From: Scleroderma bovista
Taxonomy: Eukaryota > Basidiomycota > Agaricomycetes > Boletales > Sclerodermataceae
Direction of reading: 5' to 3'
Assembly (NCBI GenBank): GCA_037178675.1
Contig: JAYMGJ010000342.1
Coordinates: 62,001 to 126,000 of the forward strand
Length of the DNA stretch: 64,000 bases
The translations under genes were made by a program, and so were the position numbers. The notes under the pieces were generated by a model, which saw only the letters and a program-made list of their open reading frames with translations, did no database searches and was not told the origin of the DNA. Shown in pieces: positions 10,975 to 22,718 of this stretch (the first letter of the stretch is position 1; every line of letters starts with the position of its first letter).

Positions 10975-11361
10975 GAAACAGAGCTCCAAGTCTAAATAAT
11001 GCTAGTTCCCCTACGTATGGTGTTCAGGGACATGAAGATGGCCCATACCACATGGCGCACGACATCCTAGTACTTGTACTACGCCCATGTACAGGCTACA
11101 GCAAGAGGAGGTGAATTAGTGGCCAAACAATCCCAAACAGCAGAATGTGACTTGCTTGGTGCACACCCTAGGACCGCTTGCTGATACTGCTGGTGTTGCT
11201 GTTGCGACTGTCTTCCCTGCCGTATCGTCTTTCCTCCTCTTCTTTCTGCTCGTTACCACCCATCGTTACTGGGAACTACATATCCTTTCCCAGTAAACAC
11301 TTGGCTGGCGTGCGGACTAGCTCGCCCATCTTTTTTACGTCTTAAACCGCAATAACGAATC
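10975..11361. other. Intergenic, PP2C promoter region
   Basis: No gene seen. Pyrimidine-rich stretches (CTTCCCTGCCGTATCGTCTTTCC) lie between 11210 and 11260, as is usual upstream of basidiomycete start sites. Confidence 0.4.
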
Positions 11362-13450
11362 ATGGTAAGCCGTTGCCCCGTTCGCATGGTCATCCGACCA
11401 TCTCCTCACTTCCATTTGCCTTAATTCAGGGTCAAACACTTTCTTCACCAGGTCAGTCATCGCCCCAGATGTCCTGTCATGCTCCGATGACCTGTCGTCT
11501 TGCTTATCGTCTGTTCCCTTAGCCACGGACAAGAAATCAGAGATTGGCCAAAATGATCGCCTCCTCTTTTCGGTGTCTGAGATGCAGGGCTGGAGAATTA
11601 GTATGCATCCAATGTCTCTCATCGTTCAGTGTCATTCTGACACTCGATCCCACATCCAGCTATGGAGGATGCTCATGCTGCGGTTTTAAATCTGGATGGA
11701 AGCGACGAACCGAATGCGTTCTTCGCTGTTTATGATGGGCATGGCGGTACATGTTTCTCCCAAGAACTAAAGATTCATCTCTCACATGCACTGGATCGTC
11801 AGGTGGCACTGTCGCAAAGTTTGCTGGTCAGCATCTCCACAAACGTCTCACCACCGAAGATGCGTATCGCGAGAAGCGATTCAATGAAGCCTTAAAAAAG
11901 GCATTCTTGGGGATCGATGAGGACCTCCTTGCCGGTACGTCGCTGTGCTCTATCACTTCACCATTTCAGATCCGTACTTGTCTCGTGTCTATTCTCGGCA
12001 GATCCCTCGCATACGCGTGATCCGTCTGGGTGCACTGCTGTAGCTGCGCTAGTAACCTCTGATCAAAAAGTTTATGTGGTAGGACGTTCGTCTGGATTGT
12101 CCTTGATCCTTGCGCTAAAGAGCATTTACAGGCTAACGCAGGAGACTCACGGGCTGTCATGAGTGTCAGGGGGGAGGCCAAGGCGTTAAGTTTCGATCAC
12201 AAACCATCTAATGATAGTTCGTCGTCTGAGTTTTGAAACTGACCGGATATCTGATGTCTATCTTCAAAAGCCGAACGTGCCCGCATTGTCAGCGCGGGTG
12301 GATACATAGAATTTGGACGTGTCAATGGTTTGGTCCCCCCTTCCCTTTCACCTGGCTGAACCCTGATGCTTTTTCACTGTCCAGGAAATCTCGCGTTGTC
12401 GAGAGCTTTGGGAGACTTTCAGTTCAAAAAGAACTACTCTCTGATTCCCCAGAAACAAGTTATTACCGCTGACCCAGATGTCACCGTACACGCAATGACC
12501 GATGAAGATGAATTTCTTGTGCTGGCTTGTGATGGTAAGGATCAATCATATTTATACACGATCCATATTCATATCCGCTCTCCTTAAAAGGGATTTGGGA
12601 CTGCCTATCATCTCAGCAAGTGGTTGATTTCATCCGCCTAAGGGTGTCCGAAGGGAAAGACCTTGTCGAAATCGGAGAAATGATATGCGAGCACTGTCTT
12701 GCTCCAGACACTTCCTCGGCCGCGGGTATCGGATGTGATAACATGACTATCCTTATCGTTGCGATCCTCAACGGGCGGACAAAGGAGGAATGGTATACAT
12801 GGATGACCGATCGCGTTAGGAATCTACACGGCTTTCCGACACCCGATCACGTTCCTCAAATCTACTCGACTAGCCGCCTCATGGCATTCAAGACGCGGAG
12901 AGAAGCAGCGGCGGAGCGGGAGCGCCTCCGTAGGGACCGTGGCGAGGATCCCCATACGTTTTTTTCGAACTTTCCCTTGAGGCAATTTGCCGAAGCGATT
13001 GGGACCACTAAGGTCATGTTTGGCACTGAAGAGGATGACGATAGCGGAGACGAGGCGAGTGGAGATGACTCCCCGAACGGGCGACCATATTACAGTCATG
13101 CGTTTGGAGGCGCTGACCCCACTGCAGCGCTAAAAAGTCAGATCGCCGCGTTTCAGACGGAGGATGATAATGATCACGGAGAGTCGAGTCATGGTGCTGT
13201 CGCCCGGCTGTTGGTGATTGACGAAGAAAATATCGTTCAATTGGAGGAATCCATTGACGATGACTTCGGTCCTGCGTCAAGTCCGACAAGGACACGTCAG
13301 GGGGAAGCTCCTCCACCGCCGAAACCCTGGGTAAATGGTGATGTCACACCCGTGCCACAGCTGAAGTCGGAGCCGCGTGGAGACCAACCGGACCCGGTAA
13401 ATAAATTGGAGGGCTTGATGGATGTTAGTGAAGACCCCCTCAAGACATAG
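11362..13450 (+). CDS. PP2C-type Ser/Thr phosphatase (Ptc2/Ptc3-like)
   Basis: Metal-dependent protein phosphatase that removes phosphate from Ser/Thr; Ptc2/Ptc3 relatives act in stress-MAPK and DNA-damage adaptation. The ATG at 11362-11364 forms a coding exon by itself; the intron 11365-11429 is followed by GGTCAAACAC, giving MGQTLSSP, a good N-myristoylation context (Gly2, Ser6). Many short introns follow. Recognisable in order: [55 protein letters not shown], a long exon with [25 protein letters not shown], and [15 protein letters not shown], i.e. the metal-binding Asp residues of DGHGG, DG and DN are all present. The C-terminal ~200 residues (from about 12810) are a low-complexity acidic tail. 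Stop TAG at 13448. The gene looks intact. Confidence 0.92.
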
Positions 13451-13856
13451 TGCTTCCGCTTCGTCCCCTTCATTGTGTTTACTTTTCATCACCACTACTC
13501 ACATAACCATCCCCTGTCTTGTAGTGTCCTGTTTTCTACGTAATCGATTTCATTTCTCTCGCCTGGTTGACGAACGCCATTTGCCCAGGACTTATCAACG
13601 TTGGGTTGTTGCTGCTTCGACTGCTTATCTATTTCCCCTGTACGGTAGTGTCGTCAATTCAGTCGTCCAGTACAAAGTCCCGCCCTTCTTCACCTGTAGC
13701 CATCATCGTTTGATTTGTTTACAATTCCCCCCCATATGCGATGATCACCAAACTTCAGTAACGTACACCGTATACTACTCTCTTAACGGGTTGTAACAAC
13801 TGCACTATATATAGTGTTTTCACTGATGACTGCTTCATCCGATCTGAGTTTTTTAG
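13451..13856. other. Convergent 3' intergenic interval
   Basis: Lies between the 3' ends of the PP2C and NudC-domain genes. T/C-rich DNA; no gene, repeat or RNA seen. Confidence 0.5.
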
Positions 13857-15895
13857 TTAGACGTTGAACAGAACCACCAGCTGGTTCTCGCATAAGCAAA
13901 CGATGGTAGTGGCACCGTTTTTGTCTTCGTCATTTTTGAATGCACCAACGCCAAGAAGCGACCCTGCGTTCCCGTCGCCAACCTTGAGCACGCTCTGCTT
14001 GGCCCAGAGTTGGCTAGGCGACGAACGCCGGTAGATGTATACGTTTCCCCCTCGGTCGACGGATCCGTTCTCAAACGCCATGACCGCATCCCGGGTGTGA
14101 TGCGCGAATCGCGTGTCGCGTTTCGACGCCAGCACGAACGCAAGTGCTGAGAATGTGCTCGAGTGTTTCCATCGAGGCTCTTGTGTGGCATCCCCCTCTC
14201 CATCTAGTGCGTGCAGCAGCCCGTCGATGCCGTGCTTCACGACGAGGCTAGACATGCAGTGGTCTGTCCCCGGGAGCGGCGTAGAGAGGAGACTGAACCC
14301 GCTCCCACTTCCACACCACGACGGCACGGACCCGTCCTCGGCGACCCATGTAAATGTTGCGGTTCTTCCAACCGAATCATCGACTTCTTCGTCCATTTCG
14401 CCCTGTGCCAGCGAAGGCAGACCACGTCCTAGCCCGAGCCCACTGGCATCGTCGCCTGTCCTGAGGGCTTCCGTGTATTTCTCGAGAGATTCGCGAATGA
14501 GGTAGAGTTCGGAGGGGTCAAGCGTCTCAGGGACGTCGATGTCTGTGCTGTGGGCCCCCAGAGACGTGCTGCTCGCTGCTGCACCACCAGCCCCAGCGAA
14601 GACATGCATCCACTTTGTTCCCTCGTTCATCTTGTCGAGGTGTAAGCTCAAAATCCCGAGCTTGTGTTCCCCCTCGCGATCCCATGTCCAGAAACTCGTC
14701 GAAGGACGTATGCTATCCCACAGCTGCTTCGCAGAGTAGCGGGGAAGGGGCACGCCCTCGACGGTGGGTGCGTCCTTGAGGTGCACGGTTAGTGTGGTGG
14801 GAGAGAAGAGGACTGAGATGCTGTTTTTGAGGGTCGACGAAGGAAGGGGAATGGCTATGGTGACTGAGTCGGAGGTTTGTGTCCAGGAGTAAGGATATGG
14901 TCCGGCAGATGGCTGCGGCGTGCCAGTACCGCTGTCCAGATTCTCCCCTGTGCGAGGGATGGGTGCAATTTCGTCTGGAGAAGGCTCGTATGTTGATGTA
15001 CGCTGCTCATTGATGTGGCGGTACGGTGAACTGCCGAGAAGTGCATATGCGTCCCGCACTGGGTCGTAGACAGCGAGTATCGGCACGTCCTCCCCGCGTC
15101 TGCGCCAGGCGATGTCGAGTGCGCCAGAGTCGATTTGCATCATGTTGAGAGGGAAGGTGAACCGCGCGGCCCAGACGTCGAACTCGGAGAGATGGTGGAT
15201 CGACGAGCTTTTCGGGGGTGCTGTTGTCCGTGTCTGTGTGCCGGGGAGGGTTGTCTCGCCATAGTGCCGAGATGAGAGGAGTGCGACAGCCGTACCGTCT
15301 GATATCCGCGCAGCGCTGTGGATGCGGAAGGGAAGAGGGAGGGTCGCAGAGGTGATTTCCTTGTCCACCAGATCGAAAGAAGATATCAGCTGGGCGGGAC
15401 CCTGCTGAGGAACATCGAGGATGTAAAGGCTCCCATGGCCGTCGCTCAGGAAGGCGGTCTTGTCATCGAGAAACACTGCAGAGGGGTACTCGCGGTGCAC
15501 GGTCTCTGACCGCACCTGAGCGGTCGAAATCGACTTAGGAAGCTCATAGACAACACTGAAAATAGGAGGCTTATGTGTCTACTTGCACCGTGTTTCAGAA
15601 GGTTGTGGATCGGCGTAGACAGCATACGCACGTCAGAAACATCTACGTCCACAACGACCACTCGATGTTCGGCGTCAACATAGAGTGCCCTGGCACAGTT
15701 CAGCGATAGGGTGAGGTGGTTATGTGTGATCCTGCTCTGGACTTCCTGCAGCGAGAGTGGTGACCTGCCTGAGGTAGTTACTTGGGTGGGTTTGTAGGGT
15801 AGATCGTACCGAGCCACATCGGGGGAGATCACTTGGAGTTTGTAGCCTTCGAACTTTGGGTTGAGGAGGCTGCGATCAGGCTTGAAGTCCGCCAT
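13857..15895 (-). CDS. NudC (CS) domain-containing protein, NUDCD1-like
   Basis: Start MADFKPDRSLLNPKFEGYKL at 15895; that opening matches the N-terminal strand of the NUDCD1/CML66 family. One intron, about 15556-15629, then a long exon to TAG at 13857; about 650 residues. The first half would form the beta-propeller-like part typical of the family. From about residue 305 comes a CS/p23-like domain: PYSWTQTSDSVTIAIPLP, LKNSISVLFSPTTLTVHLKD, LWDSIRPSTSFWTWDR and LDKMNEGTKWMHVFAG. In animals NUDCD1 is an HSP90 co-chaperone that serves COPI-type or RNA-helicase clients; the same role here is inference. Phase of the two exons fits only if the donor is GC (…GACGT then GCGTAT), so either a GC-AG intron is used or the acceptor differs. 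Confidence 0.85.
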
Positions 15896-16259
15896 AGCGG
15901 TGGAGACAGATCCGTGATGGTGTTTCACTGTTGGTTGCACATACCGTACCGCAGGTTACCAGACTCCATATTGAAGATCGTTCCCCGTAAAGTACAGAAC
16001 CGAAGAGCTGTTGTCCACAACACTGTAATGTATGCAACCAATCCAAACCGTAGCTATATAAAAAACACCCAAAGGAAAAATTACAACGCATCATAGTCGT
16101 AGGCAGCGTACAGACAAAACACAGAACATAACTTGAACACAACCTGCAACTCCTACATACATCATCTTCGATGTCTACAACGCAGTTCCCCGGTCACCAA
16201 CGTCTTGTCGAATTTGGGGAAGCACTAGGCACGATTCCTACCCGGAGGAGATGCCCAAG
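15896..16259. other. Intergenic between two minus-strand genes
   Basis: Upstream region of the NudC-domain gene. The run GTAGCTATATAAAAAACACCC at about 16050 contains TATATAA, but no paired start can be assigned to it. No gene seen. Confidence 0.4.
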
Positions 16260-17170
16260 CTACAGCTCGGGATCGCCCCCGGCTATTGGACGAGCTGTGA
16301 TATGAGCATGTGATTGCGGTGGGAAAGGTTCTTCGTGGGCCTGAGGGTGGAGTGGGGGTGCCTGGATATGTGCAGGCACAGAGGCAGACTTCAGGCCCAT
16401 CCCACCTGACCCGTCTTCCTCAAGAGAAAGTCGCCAGGGTTGAACGTGCGCAAATGGGTGCCAGTGGAGCTCGTGGAACTCGCCACGCACTGTTGCAAGC
16501 CCTGCGTCCGCTAGACCCAGCCCAAAGAGCGCATGTCCGAAGATAAGGAACGAGCAAAGGAACACGAGCAGAATAGTTTTGTCCCATGAGTTTCTAGGAA
16601 AGACTGGAACCCATCGTGCTGAGCGACGATTATTTGGAGCCTGCAGAGGGGGGGCGCGCGTGTACGTGTGGGTGTGATGAGCGCTGAAAAGAAGAGGAGT
16701 ACTAGCGCTGGGAGAGGGCGGGTGCTCAGGATGTTTCTCCAGGTCGGCGGTGGCAAGATCGCGGTGGGCGCGTGAGGCCAGTGTATTAGCCATGTCGACG
16801 GCCCTGTTCGCAAAGTGCCAAGATGATCGATCCATTCAGGGTGGCCACCGCCGCGCTGGGGCTGGGACACGGACGAGCTGGAGCTGGGGAAGAGCAAGTT
16901 GAAGTTTGGGGAGTCCTGAGTGCCAATCGAGGATGGTGGATATAAATCCACCTGAGCGCTCTCGGCTGCCAACACGAGTCTACGGCCTGACAAGCTTGTG
17001 TGCCTCACCACGGGCAGCTCAGACCGCCAAACGACCCGCCCCTGTGTTGTGACGTACAACCAACTGGCCGTGCAATAGTTGCTGACAGTACGTATCAGCG
17101 TGTTACATGCGAATAGGCTGATTGTCGGGTTCAACTCCAAGTGACAAGCGACCCACAGGCCCTTCAACAT
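16260..17170 (-). CDS. Candidate single-pass membrane protein, gene model uncertain
   Basis: Two minus-strand frames abut. The upstream one (from 17170) begins MLKGLWVACHLELNP and reads through WLYVTTQGRVVWRSELPVV to a Ser-rich stretch near 16860. The downstream one (to 16260) reads from about 16835, NRAVDMANTLASRAHRDLA, and contains one strong hydrophobic segment, ILLVFLCSFLIFGHALFGLG, flanked by a Pro/His-rich tail. A splice between the two near 16800-16860 would make one protein of roughly 290 residues with the membrane segment in the middle; I could not find a junction with matching phase. I do not recognise the family. Confidence 0.35.
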
Positions 17171-17489
17171 TGCTTCATGTCCAGGCTGGAAGCGATTTGG
17201 ACCTAGGTGCCTTAGTCAACAAACACGCTCCATATGACAGAACGACATCATTCAACATGGCACTAATGCCAGAATGGAAATGATATTTAGCCTTTTCGTA
17301 TGACATATGTCTGATTAGGCGAACACTTTGGATGATGCTTTGATCATCATCGCGGGTTGTATGGAAGGTAACAGCCCCCAAGTAGCATTGGGCATGTATA
17401 AAAGGATAAAACGAACCATCCCCGAAGGAACTCCGTGGACTCCACCACCGGGAACAAGTCACGGACCAGCAAACAGAAAACAGCAGGGC

Positions 17490-18800
17490 TCAGGTGCAGA
17501 AGATGGTACCAATATATATCCCCTGGTATGGGCCCAAATGATCAAGAGCATTCGGCAACAACCCGACAGACAGGATCGTGCATTGGAGGTCTGTTGCGTC
17601 ATCGTCTCCTGTACCCAGTGGAGAAACCATTTAAACGTGCAATGTCCGACATAGACGGAGGGACTGACCTGGACACTCGACCGCATAATCGGGATGCACA
17701 ATATGCACTTCACCACGAACTTGCGAGTACCCCATGGAACGCAGGGGAATGACGGGCACTGGGTCTCTTTCGTTCGTTATCCTTTGGTTATCCAGAATCT
17801 ACACAAGCGCCCATCGAACACCAGTCCGTAATTGGTAAGCGCACTTGGATGGTTGACAGGCACAGCAAGCATACCAACCTTGGCATCAACGAGAGCTGCC
17901 CACTTCAGATTACCCACCCTTGGTTTCCCGTATGTGATTCCCTTAACTGTAGTCCCTGGGGGGAGATTGAGAGACAGGAATACAGATTCAAGTTCAGCAA
18001 GTGCGCCCCCAAGCGAGTGGCCGACCTATTGTTATCGCCGTGTTGAGTTACGGGCATCCCATTCTGCCAGCCCAGGAAATAATACCCACCACGGTGACCT
18101 TGTTGGTATCATGCAGCGTCATTAGTCTCTTAACCTCATCGAGAATAATTAGAGCGGTTTGGGCGTGTTCGTTCGCGAACCCACTGTGTACTTGGACACT
18201 TGAATCGATGCCAGGGAAGAGAGTAGGATCAAGTGATTTAAAGGGGATGTTGAGGTCTGTAAGGTCAGCATACCTGCGCGTCAGAGGGTTGTGGTCAGCG
18301 CAGGGTTGGATATATATACCAAACTACACTTGCAATTTCGTTGGGTCTGTTCCTTGGTGGGCCACCACGATGGTATCTTGCGAGGGCCAGTACCCGACGT
18401 AATCTAAGGTCAGTTAGTGGGGTATCCTATCCGTGCCATTGGGGAAATGACAAATGCTTACAGTACTGCACGGCGTTGCCATCCCCGCCTGTCAGTGTCA
18501 CCTGGAAATCTGGAACAGCTGCACACGCTTCTACAGAGACTATTATTCGACATATCCAAGCAAGAGCTAGATCAACATACCACCACATTTCCAACCCTGG
18601 ACGATGTTCGGGGAACAGTATGCAGCACGGGCGAATTGCGTGTAAGGCGCAAGGGCCGCAAGCTGGCCGGCTGGCATAACTGTGAGTGTTGCTGCATCAC
18701 GATCCCGGAAGGGAGAGATGCCGGGACTGGGCAGAGCTGTCACCATCCCTACCAACCAAGAAACGAGAGTGAAAAGAAGTGGACGGACAGGCTTGAGCAT
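17490..18800 (-). CDS. Secreted class 3 lipase (alpha/beta hydrolase), seven exons
   Basis: Hydrolyses triacylglycerols or related esters outside the cell. Start ATG at 18800; the first ~24 residues (MLKPVRPLLFTLVSWLVGMV) are a signal peptide. Exons: 18581-18800, 18462-18540, 18334-18403, 18090-18273, 18025 down to about 17875, 17669-17798 and 17490-17608. Reading through gives the family hallmarks: LAALAPYTQFARAAYC, CGEACAAVPDFQ, GDGNAVQYYVGYWPSQDTI, VVAHQGTDPT, DLTDLNI, LDPTLFPGI, VHSGFANEHA, the nucleophile GHSLGGALAELES, VKGITYGKPRVGN, ITNERDPVPVIP with the catalytic Asp, GEVHIV, and LDHLGPYQGIYIGTIFC with the catalytic His. Intron 3 (18274-18333) starts with GC, not GT. The junction at about 17799-17875 needs an unusual GTTGGT donor to stay in phase; this is the one weak point in an otherwise intact gene. 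Longer frames on the other strand here are shadows. Confidence 0.88.
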
Positions 18801-18908
18801 CGTATGCGGGGATGGAACTACAGAGAATGCTTCCCCCACCGATTGTGCGAGATTTATACGAATTTTACCATCCTGATCGGTAGTAATGATAAAACATTAT
18901 GGGGGCCC

Positions 18909-19137
18909 GTTCGGTTCAAAGGCTTCTAAGACCAACCCCACCAAAAATGAAATGATTCATGTCGCAAACTGTGAACCGAACTTAACCATTTCGAAGGCCC
19001 GTTCGATGGGTCTCTAAGGCAGACCCCGCCAAATATGAAACGGTGCGTTTCATAAAGCGTAGCCTTGGGGATCGAGAAACTAAACCGAAAAGTTCCATGC
19101 AAAAAGGCGCACGTTTTGCAAAGGCTGTGAACCGAAC
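18909..19137. repeat. Small element with inverted ends GTTCGGTTCA/TGAACCGAAC
   Basis: GTTCGGTTCA at 18909-18918 is the exact reverse complement of TGAACCGAAC at 18972-18981 and again at 19128-19137. Between them are two related halves, each with CCCGTTCG, an AAGNCNGACCCCNCCAAA-like stretch and ATGAAA. The size (229 bp), the inverted ends and lack of coding suggest a MITE or a nested pair of MITEs; no clear target-site duplication is seen. Confidence 0.5.
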
Positions 19138-20113
19138 TCACCTCTTCTGTCTGGAGACTGACGGCGTATGCTCGACGGAATAAATGACTGTGACGCGTGT
19201 GCATAATGTATGAAGGCAACCCCGCTTTAAGTTTAACAATATGGGCTTCCCTATGGACACATGGAAACCGGAAAAATCACGATCTGCATATGCCATTACG
19301 GGGCGAGGGAGCCACATTCCGCAAGTACGACAAATAAGGGAGTACCACGTTGGTTTTCCGATGGAAAGACTCGGCGCAGGCTTCGAGCGAGAGGTTGACC
19401 ACAAGGAGAGCTATTCGGCATGGGTTTGCGTGTGTCAGTTGACATCCCTACCACGGTAAGGGTCGCAGCATTAAAAGCACTTGGTCATTGGGGCGGTCTT
19501 TCCTGCCAAAGAATTGGGCTGACATAGCTTCATGCTTTGTGAATGGGATTCCCGGAGTGAGTGGTGCGCCAAGAAGATCGGGTCAGCCAACGTGTGAGTG
19601 CATATAAGAATATCATAGTGTGGATTTGATCCTGAGAGATGTTAATGGGGAATGATTATGGACGTGTTGAAGGTTGAAGAAAAGCCATCACCCATTACTT
19701 ACACTACTTCTGGCCTACGCCCTCCTCTTGTTGAAGTTTCACGTGACTCTTCCATCGATGGAAGTTGGCAGAGGTTGGGCTCTGAGCAGGGCCTCATTTA
19801 AGGAGTCCGCATCAAGCTGGCCTTTCCTCAGGCTTGGATTCCAAGTCTGAATCTCTGGTAGTTTATGGTCCCATAATAATTTATTCTCCAAAATTGACAT
19901 GTTCGATTGTCCACAACTGTAGATAGTACTTCAGACCTTCCCTAGATTCTGTCTCTCCCCTCGTCATATCGATTCCCTCTTTCCTTGTCATCTCTTCACT
20001 TCATCTCGGCTTATAGGTAGGCGACTATCTTCCTCTAATAGCTGGGCATTGGGATACTAAATGTTACATAATAACATTAGACTTTTTCAGTTGTTTTTTT
20101 CAGACTGCTTTAC

Positions 20114-20269
20114 TTACTGTTCACAGTCAACGCCGCGTGGGCGCTTAGGCATCGTACTACATGTTGTCTTTGGCCACGCACCCTCGGCAGACTGAACGGG
20201 GCTGCCAACAATTTCGATAGTGACCAAAGGTACGATGAAAAATAGGAGCAACGTCGGAGACAAGTGCAT
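20114..20269 (-). CDS. Possible small secreted peptide (51 residues)
   Basis: Reads MHLSPTLLLFFIVPLVTIEI followed by a Pro/Lys/Cys-containing tail of about 30 residues with two cysteines and a TAG stop. The start looks like a signal peptide. No family recognised, and a chance frame cannot be excluded. Confidence 0.2.
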   Translation of the reverse strand: MHLSPTLLLFFIVPLVTIEIVGSPVQSAEGAWPKTTCSTMPKRPRGVDCEQ

Positions 20270-20703
20270 TGTTGGTCTCGATGGGGCACGTTGAAGGGTT
20301 GTCTGACTCTGACTTCGGTGGGTTCTTCCAGGTGTTATTCTGTTCATTTTATATGTGCGCGTCTTATAGGGACTAGCACGGGTAAGCCCACCAGCAGGGC
20401 ATTAAATCGGAGAAGGAAACATCACGGGTTTCCAGTTGCACTGACCTTGTTCGTAGCGTAGTCAACCGTAATTACAGCAACTTAGTTGATTCAATGTCCC
20501 GTCTATCGTTATGAAGCTTGCCGTAAACAAGGTGATGTACTAATCAAGAAAACTACAAAATGCATATTCTTCATAGTGAGTGTTACTTTCAGCTTATGTT
20601 GAGACATCAACATCCAATGGTCACAGAAGGGAACCTGCCACCTCACTTCCAAGGGCAGTGTCCCAGGCTCATTGATGCTGATGGCCCCTTCGAGAGATGA
20701 CAT

Positions 20704-20826
20704 GCTAGGTGATGGAAACATCTGAATGGCTGTGCAACAGTTTAGGTAAAGACTGTCAACCTCGTTGCAAATGGTGGTCTTTATGTAAAATGTTGGACAG
20801 CCATTTGGATGTTTCCATCACCTAGC
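20704..20826. repeat. 30-bp inverted repeat with 63-nt spacer
   Basis: GCTAGGTGATGGAAACATCT… at 20704-20733 and its reverse complement at 20797-20826 match at 28 of 30 positions. A smaller GCAAC/GTTGC pair lies inside the spacer. A foldback element remnant or hairpin transcript are both possible. Confidence 0.75.
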
Positions 20827-21131
20827 CATTTCGCACTTGAAGTGCCAGCGTGAAGGAACCTGGCAGTGTTTATGCTCTCAGGTGCCATAGTTGATGGTTT
20901 ATTGGTGAGACAGTGTGAATGGGGTATCACTGACAAGCACTCACCTTGGTGGTTCAAGACTCCAGCCATTCTGTTTCAACATCAGGGGGATATATTTATT
21001 GCTCTGCAGCATTGATCATTTGTTATACACTGAGTAAGCCTATGTTCAAGTCAATGATTTGTACACTATACATGATGTAAATTGCATTCCCCAAATCTAC
21101 CTTCGCAATATCTCGGCCTACATCACAACTT

Positions 21132-21846
21132 TCAAAATTTGGCAACAATCTCCTCACACTCATCTTTGTTTGCCGTCCTTGCTGGCCATTTTATGACGAG
21201 TCCCTCTTCGTCCGAAGTGCTAGGCTTAGGTATAATGTGGAAGTGGGCATGGTCGGCAATGCGACCATTGTTCTGCGCAACAGACCATGTAATCAATCCT
21301 ACGCAAAAGTAAATTCATTTGGTGTAGAGCGGCGTGCTCCGCAGACGACTCGGATCGTCCCAAATCGAACAGACAGGTGCAAAGACTAGCCTGCAGGATG
21401 GATGTTGTAGTTCTCCTGGCCCTGGGCAGCGGTTATTCATTTCACGATAGGCATTGCATCTGTCAGGTACTCGTCAGGAAGTTCGTGCATTTTCACTGCG
21501 TGATCTGTGACAAAAGCATGTCAGTCCATGTACCAACTAAAGCGACGGTGCATGCACGCCCTTGGGAATAATTAGCTTGAATCGATAACACATCAGAGGG
21601 TGCGTGCGCGGGACAGCCAACACACTCATGAGAGTTCCGTCTGGATAAAATTGAAGCTGGGAATTTCTCCTGGAAGTGTGGGGAAGCACGTGTAAGCATA
21701 TGGTAACCAATGGTGGCGGAAATGTACGAGCCACTGATGATCTTGCAGATGATGCAACTAGCAAGAGACCTGTCCAAGTAGTCAGTTCCAGTGCCTACCT
21801 CGTTGGTCTTGCGCACTGAAGTACTGACCTTACAACAGATGCCCAT
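21132..21846 (-). pseudogene. HIT-family (HINT-like) nucleotide hydrolase pseudogene
   Basis: HIT proteins hydrolyse nucleoside phosphoramidates. Fragments follow the family in the right order on the minus strand: SLASCIICKIIS (usual CIFCKIIKG), EIPSFNFIQTEL, a short LIIPKG, HELPDEYLTDAMPIVK, ITAAQGQENYNI, NNGRIADHAHFHIIPKPS and GLVIKWPARTANKDECEEIVAKF. The catalytic HAHFHIIP is present, but the ~4 residues that usually stand between GRIA and the histidine triad are missing, a TGA replaces a codon just after AMPIVK, and a further TGA ends the frame early at 21132. The pieces lie in several frames, not all explained by introns. Likely dead copy. Confidence 0.7.
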
Positions 21847-22718
21847 AATACTACATAGTTGCTTGACAAGGTGGAGCGTGCGAGGAGTCGCGATCACGTG
21901 TATTTATCTTACCTGGGACCCACTGCCGATTGTTATGCCATGCGCTCGATGGAAGATGACTGTGCGATTAAGACATTACCTAACGTGCTGGCCGGGAATT
22001 ACTGATTATCCGGGACTGGTGTTTATAATGGCGTCTATAACCCTCGAATATGGCCCTCGAGTTGTTGAGCCGTCGTAGAAAGCATCAATTTCATCGACAA
22101 ATGCCTCCAACTCTGGTCCAAAGAACACTCAACTACGTACTGTATGGGCTTGGGCGCCTAGCAAAGCGATAATAGGTACGAGGCCCTTGGTTTCGATACT
22201 AGACCCGAAGCCGACTAAAGCTGCTATGCCCACTCAGTGTTTTGAGCACCCTACCTAATGAAATTCCCACTGGGAAAAGTAATGAGTTGTGGACTATGAA
22301 AAGAGTGAACTTGCACTCACGTTTATCTGAGATGGGGGGACGGATCAATTGAATGGTCCTTTCACTGGAAAGGTCAGTGAGACATTGTGCGACCCTTACG
22401 ACAAGATATTTGTCGGAGAGTCAAGTAGAGAGGGAAGCTAATGTGTCGAAATCGTGGTTATTTATCAGTGACGGGCCAGGTGGTTGATAGAGCGAATGGC
22501 TTATAATCGCTATCTGTGTTGTGCGTTCGTGTCATCTATTTCGTATTCCCTTGAGGCGACATGTCTACCTTTACTTGAAGTAATCAAAAAGGTTTCCTTC
22601 GCAGTAAAAATCTGCGAAACTCGACATGCAGCCATAGTCCCTGAGTTGTTTTCGTAAGATCCAAGAGTATGAAAGGTATGCGCACCTACGTTCATCCCAA
22701 TGATTGATAACCTGAATT
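21847..22718. other. No gene seen
   Basis: No supportable coding region, repeat or RNA between the HIT and HET pseudogenes. Confidence 0.4.

Larger units (their letters stand above)
18801..21131. other. Intergenic with small repeats, no clear gene
   Basis: Holds the inverted-end element at 18909-19137, a possible small secreted peptide at 20114-20269, and the 30-bp inverted repeat at 20704-20826. Otherwise nothing convincing. Confidence 0.5.

Noticed and set aside
17328..18929. Plus-strand frames up to 170 codons across 17.3-18.9 kb
   Set aside because: They are antisense shadows of the lipase exons and show no family motif.
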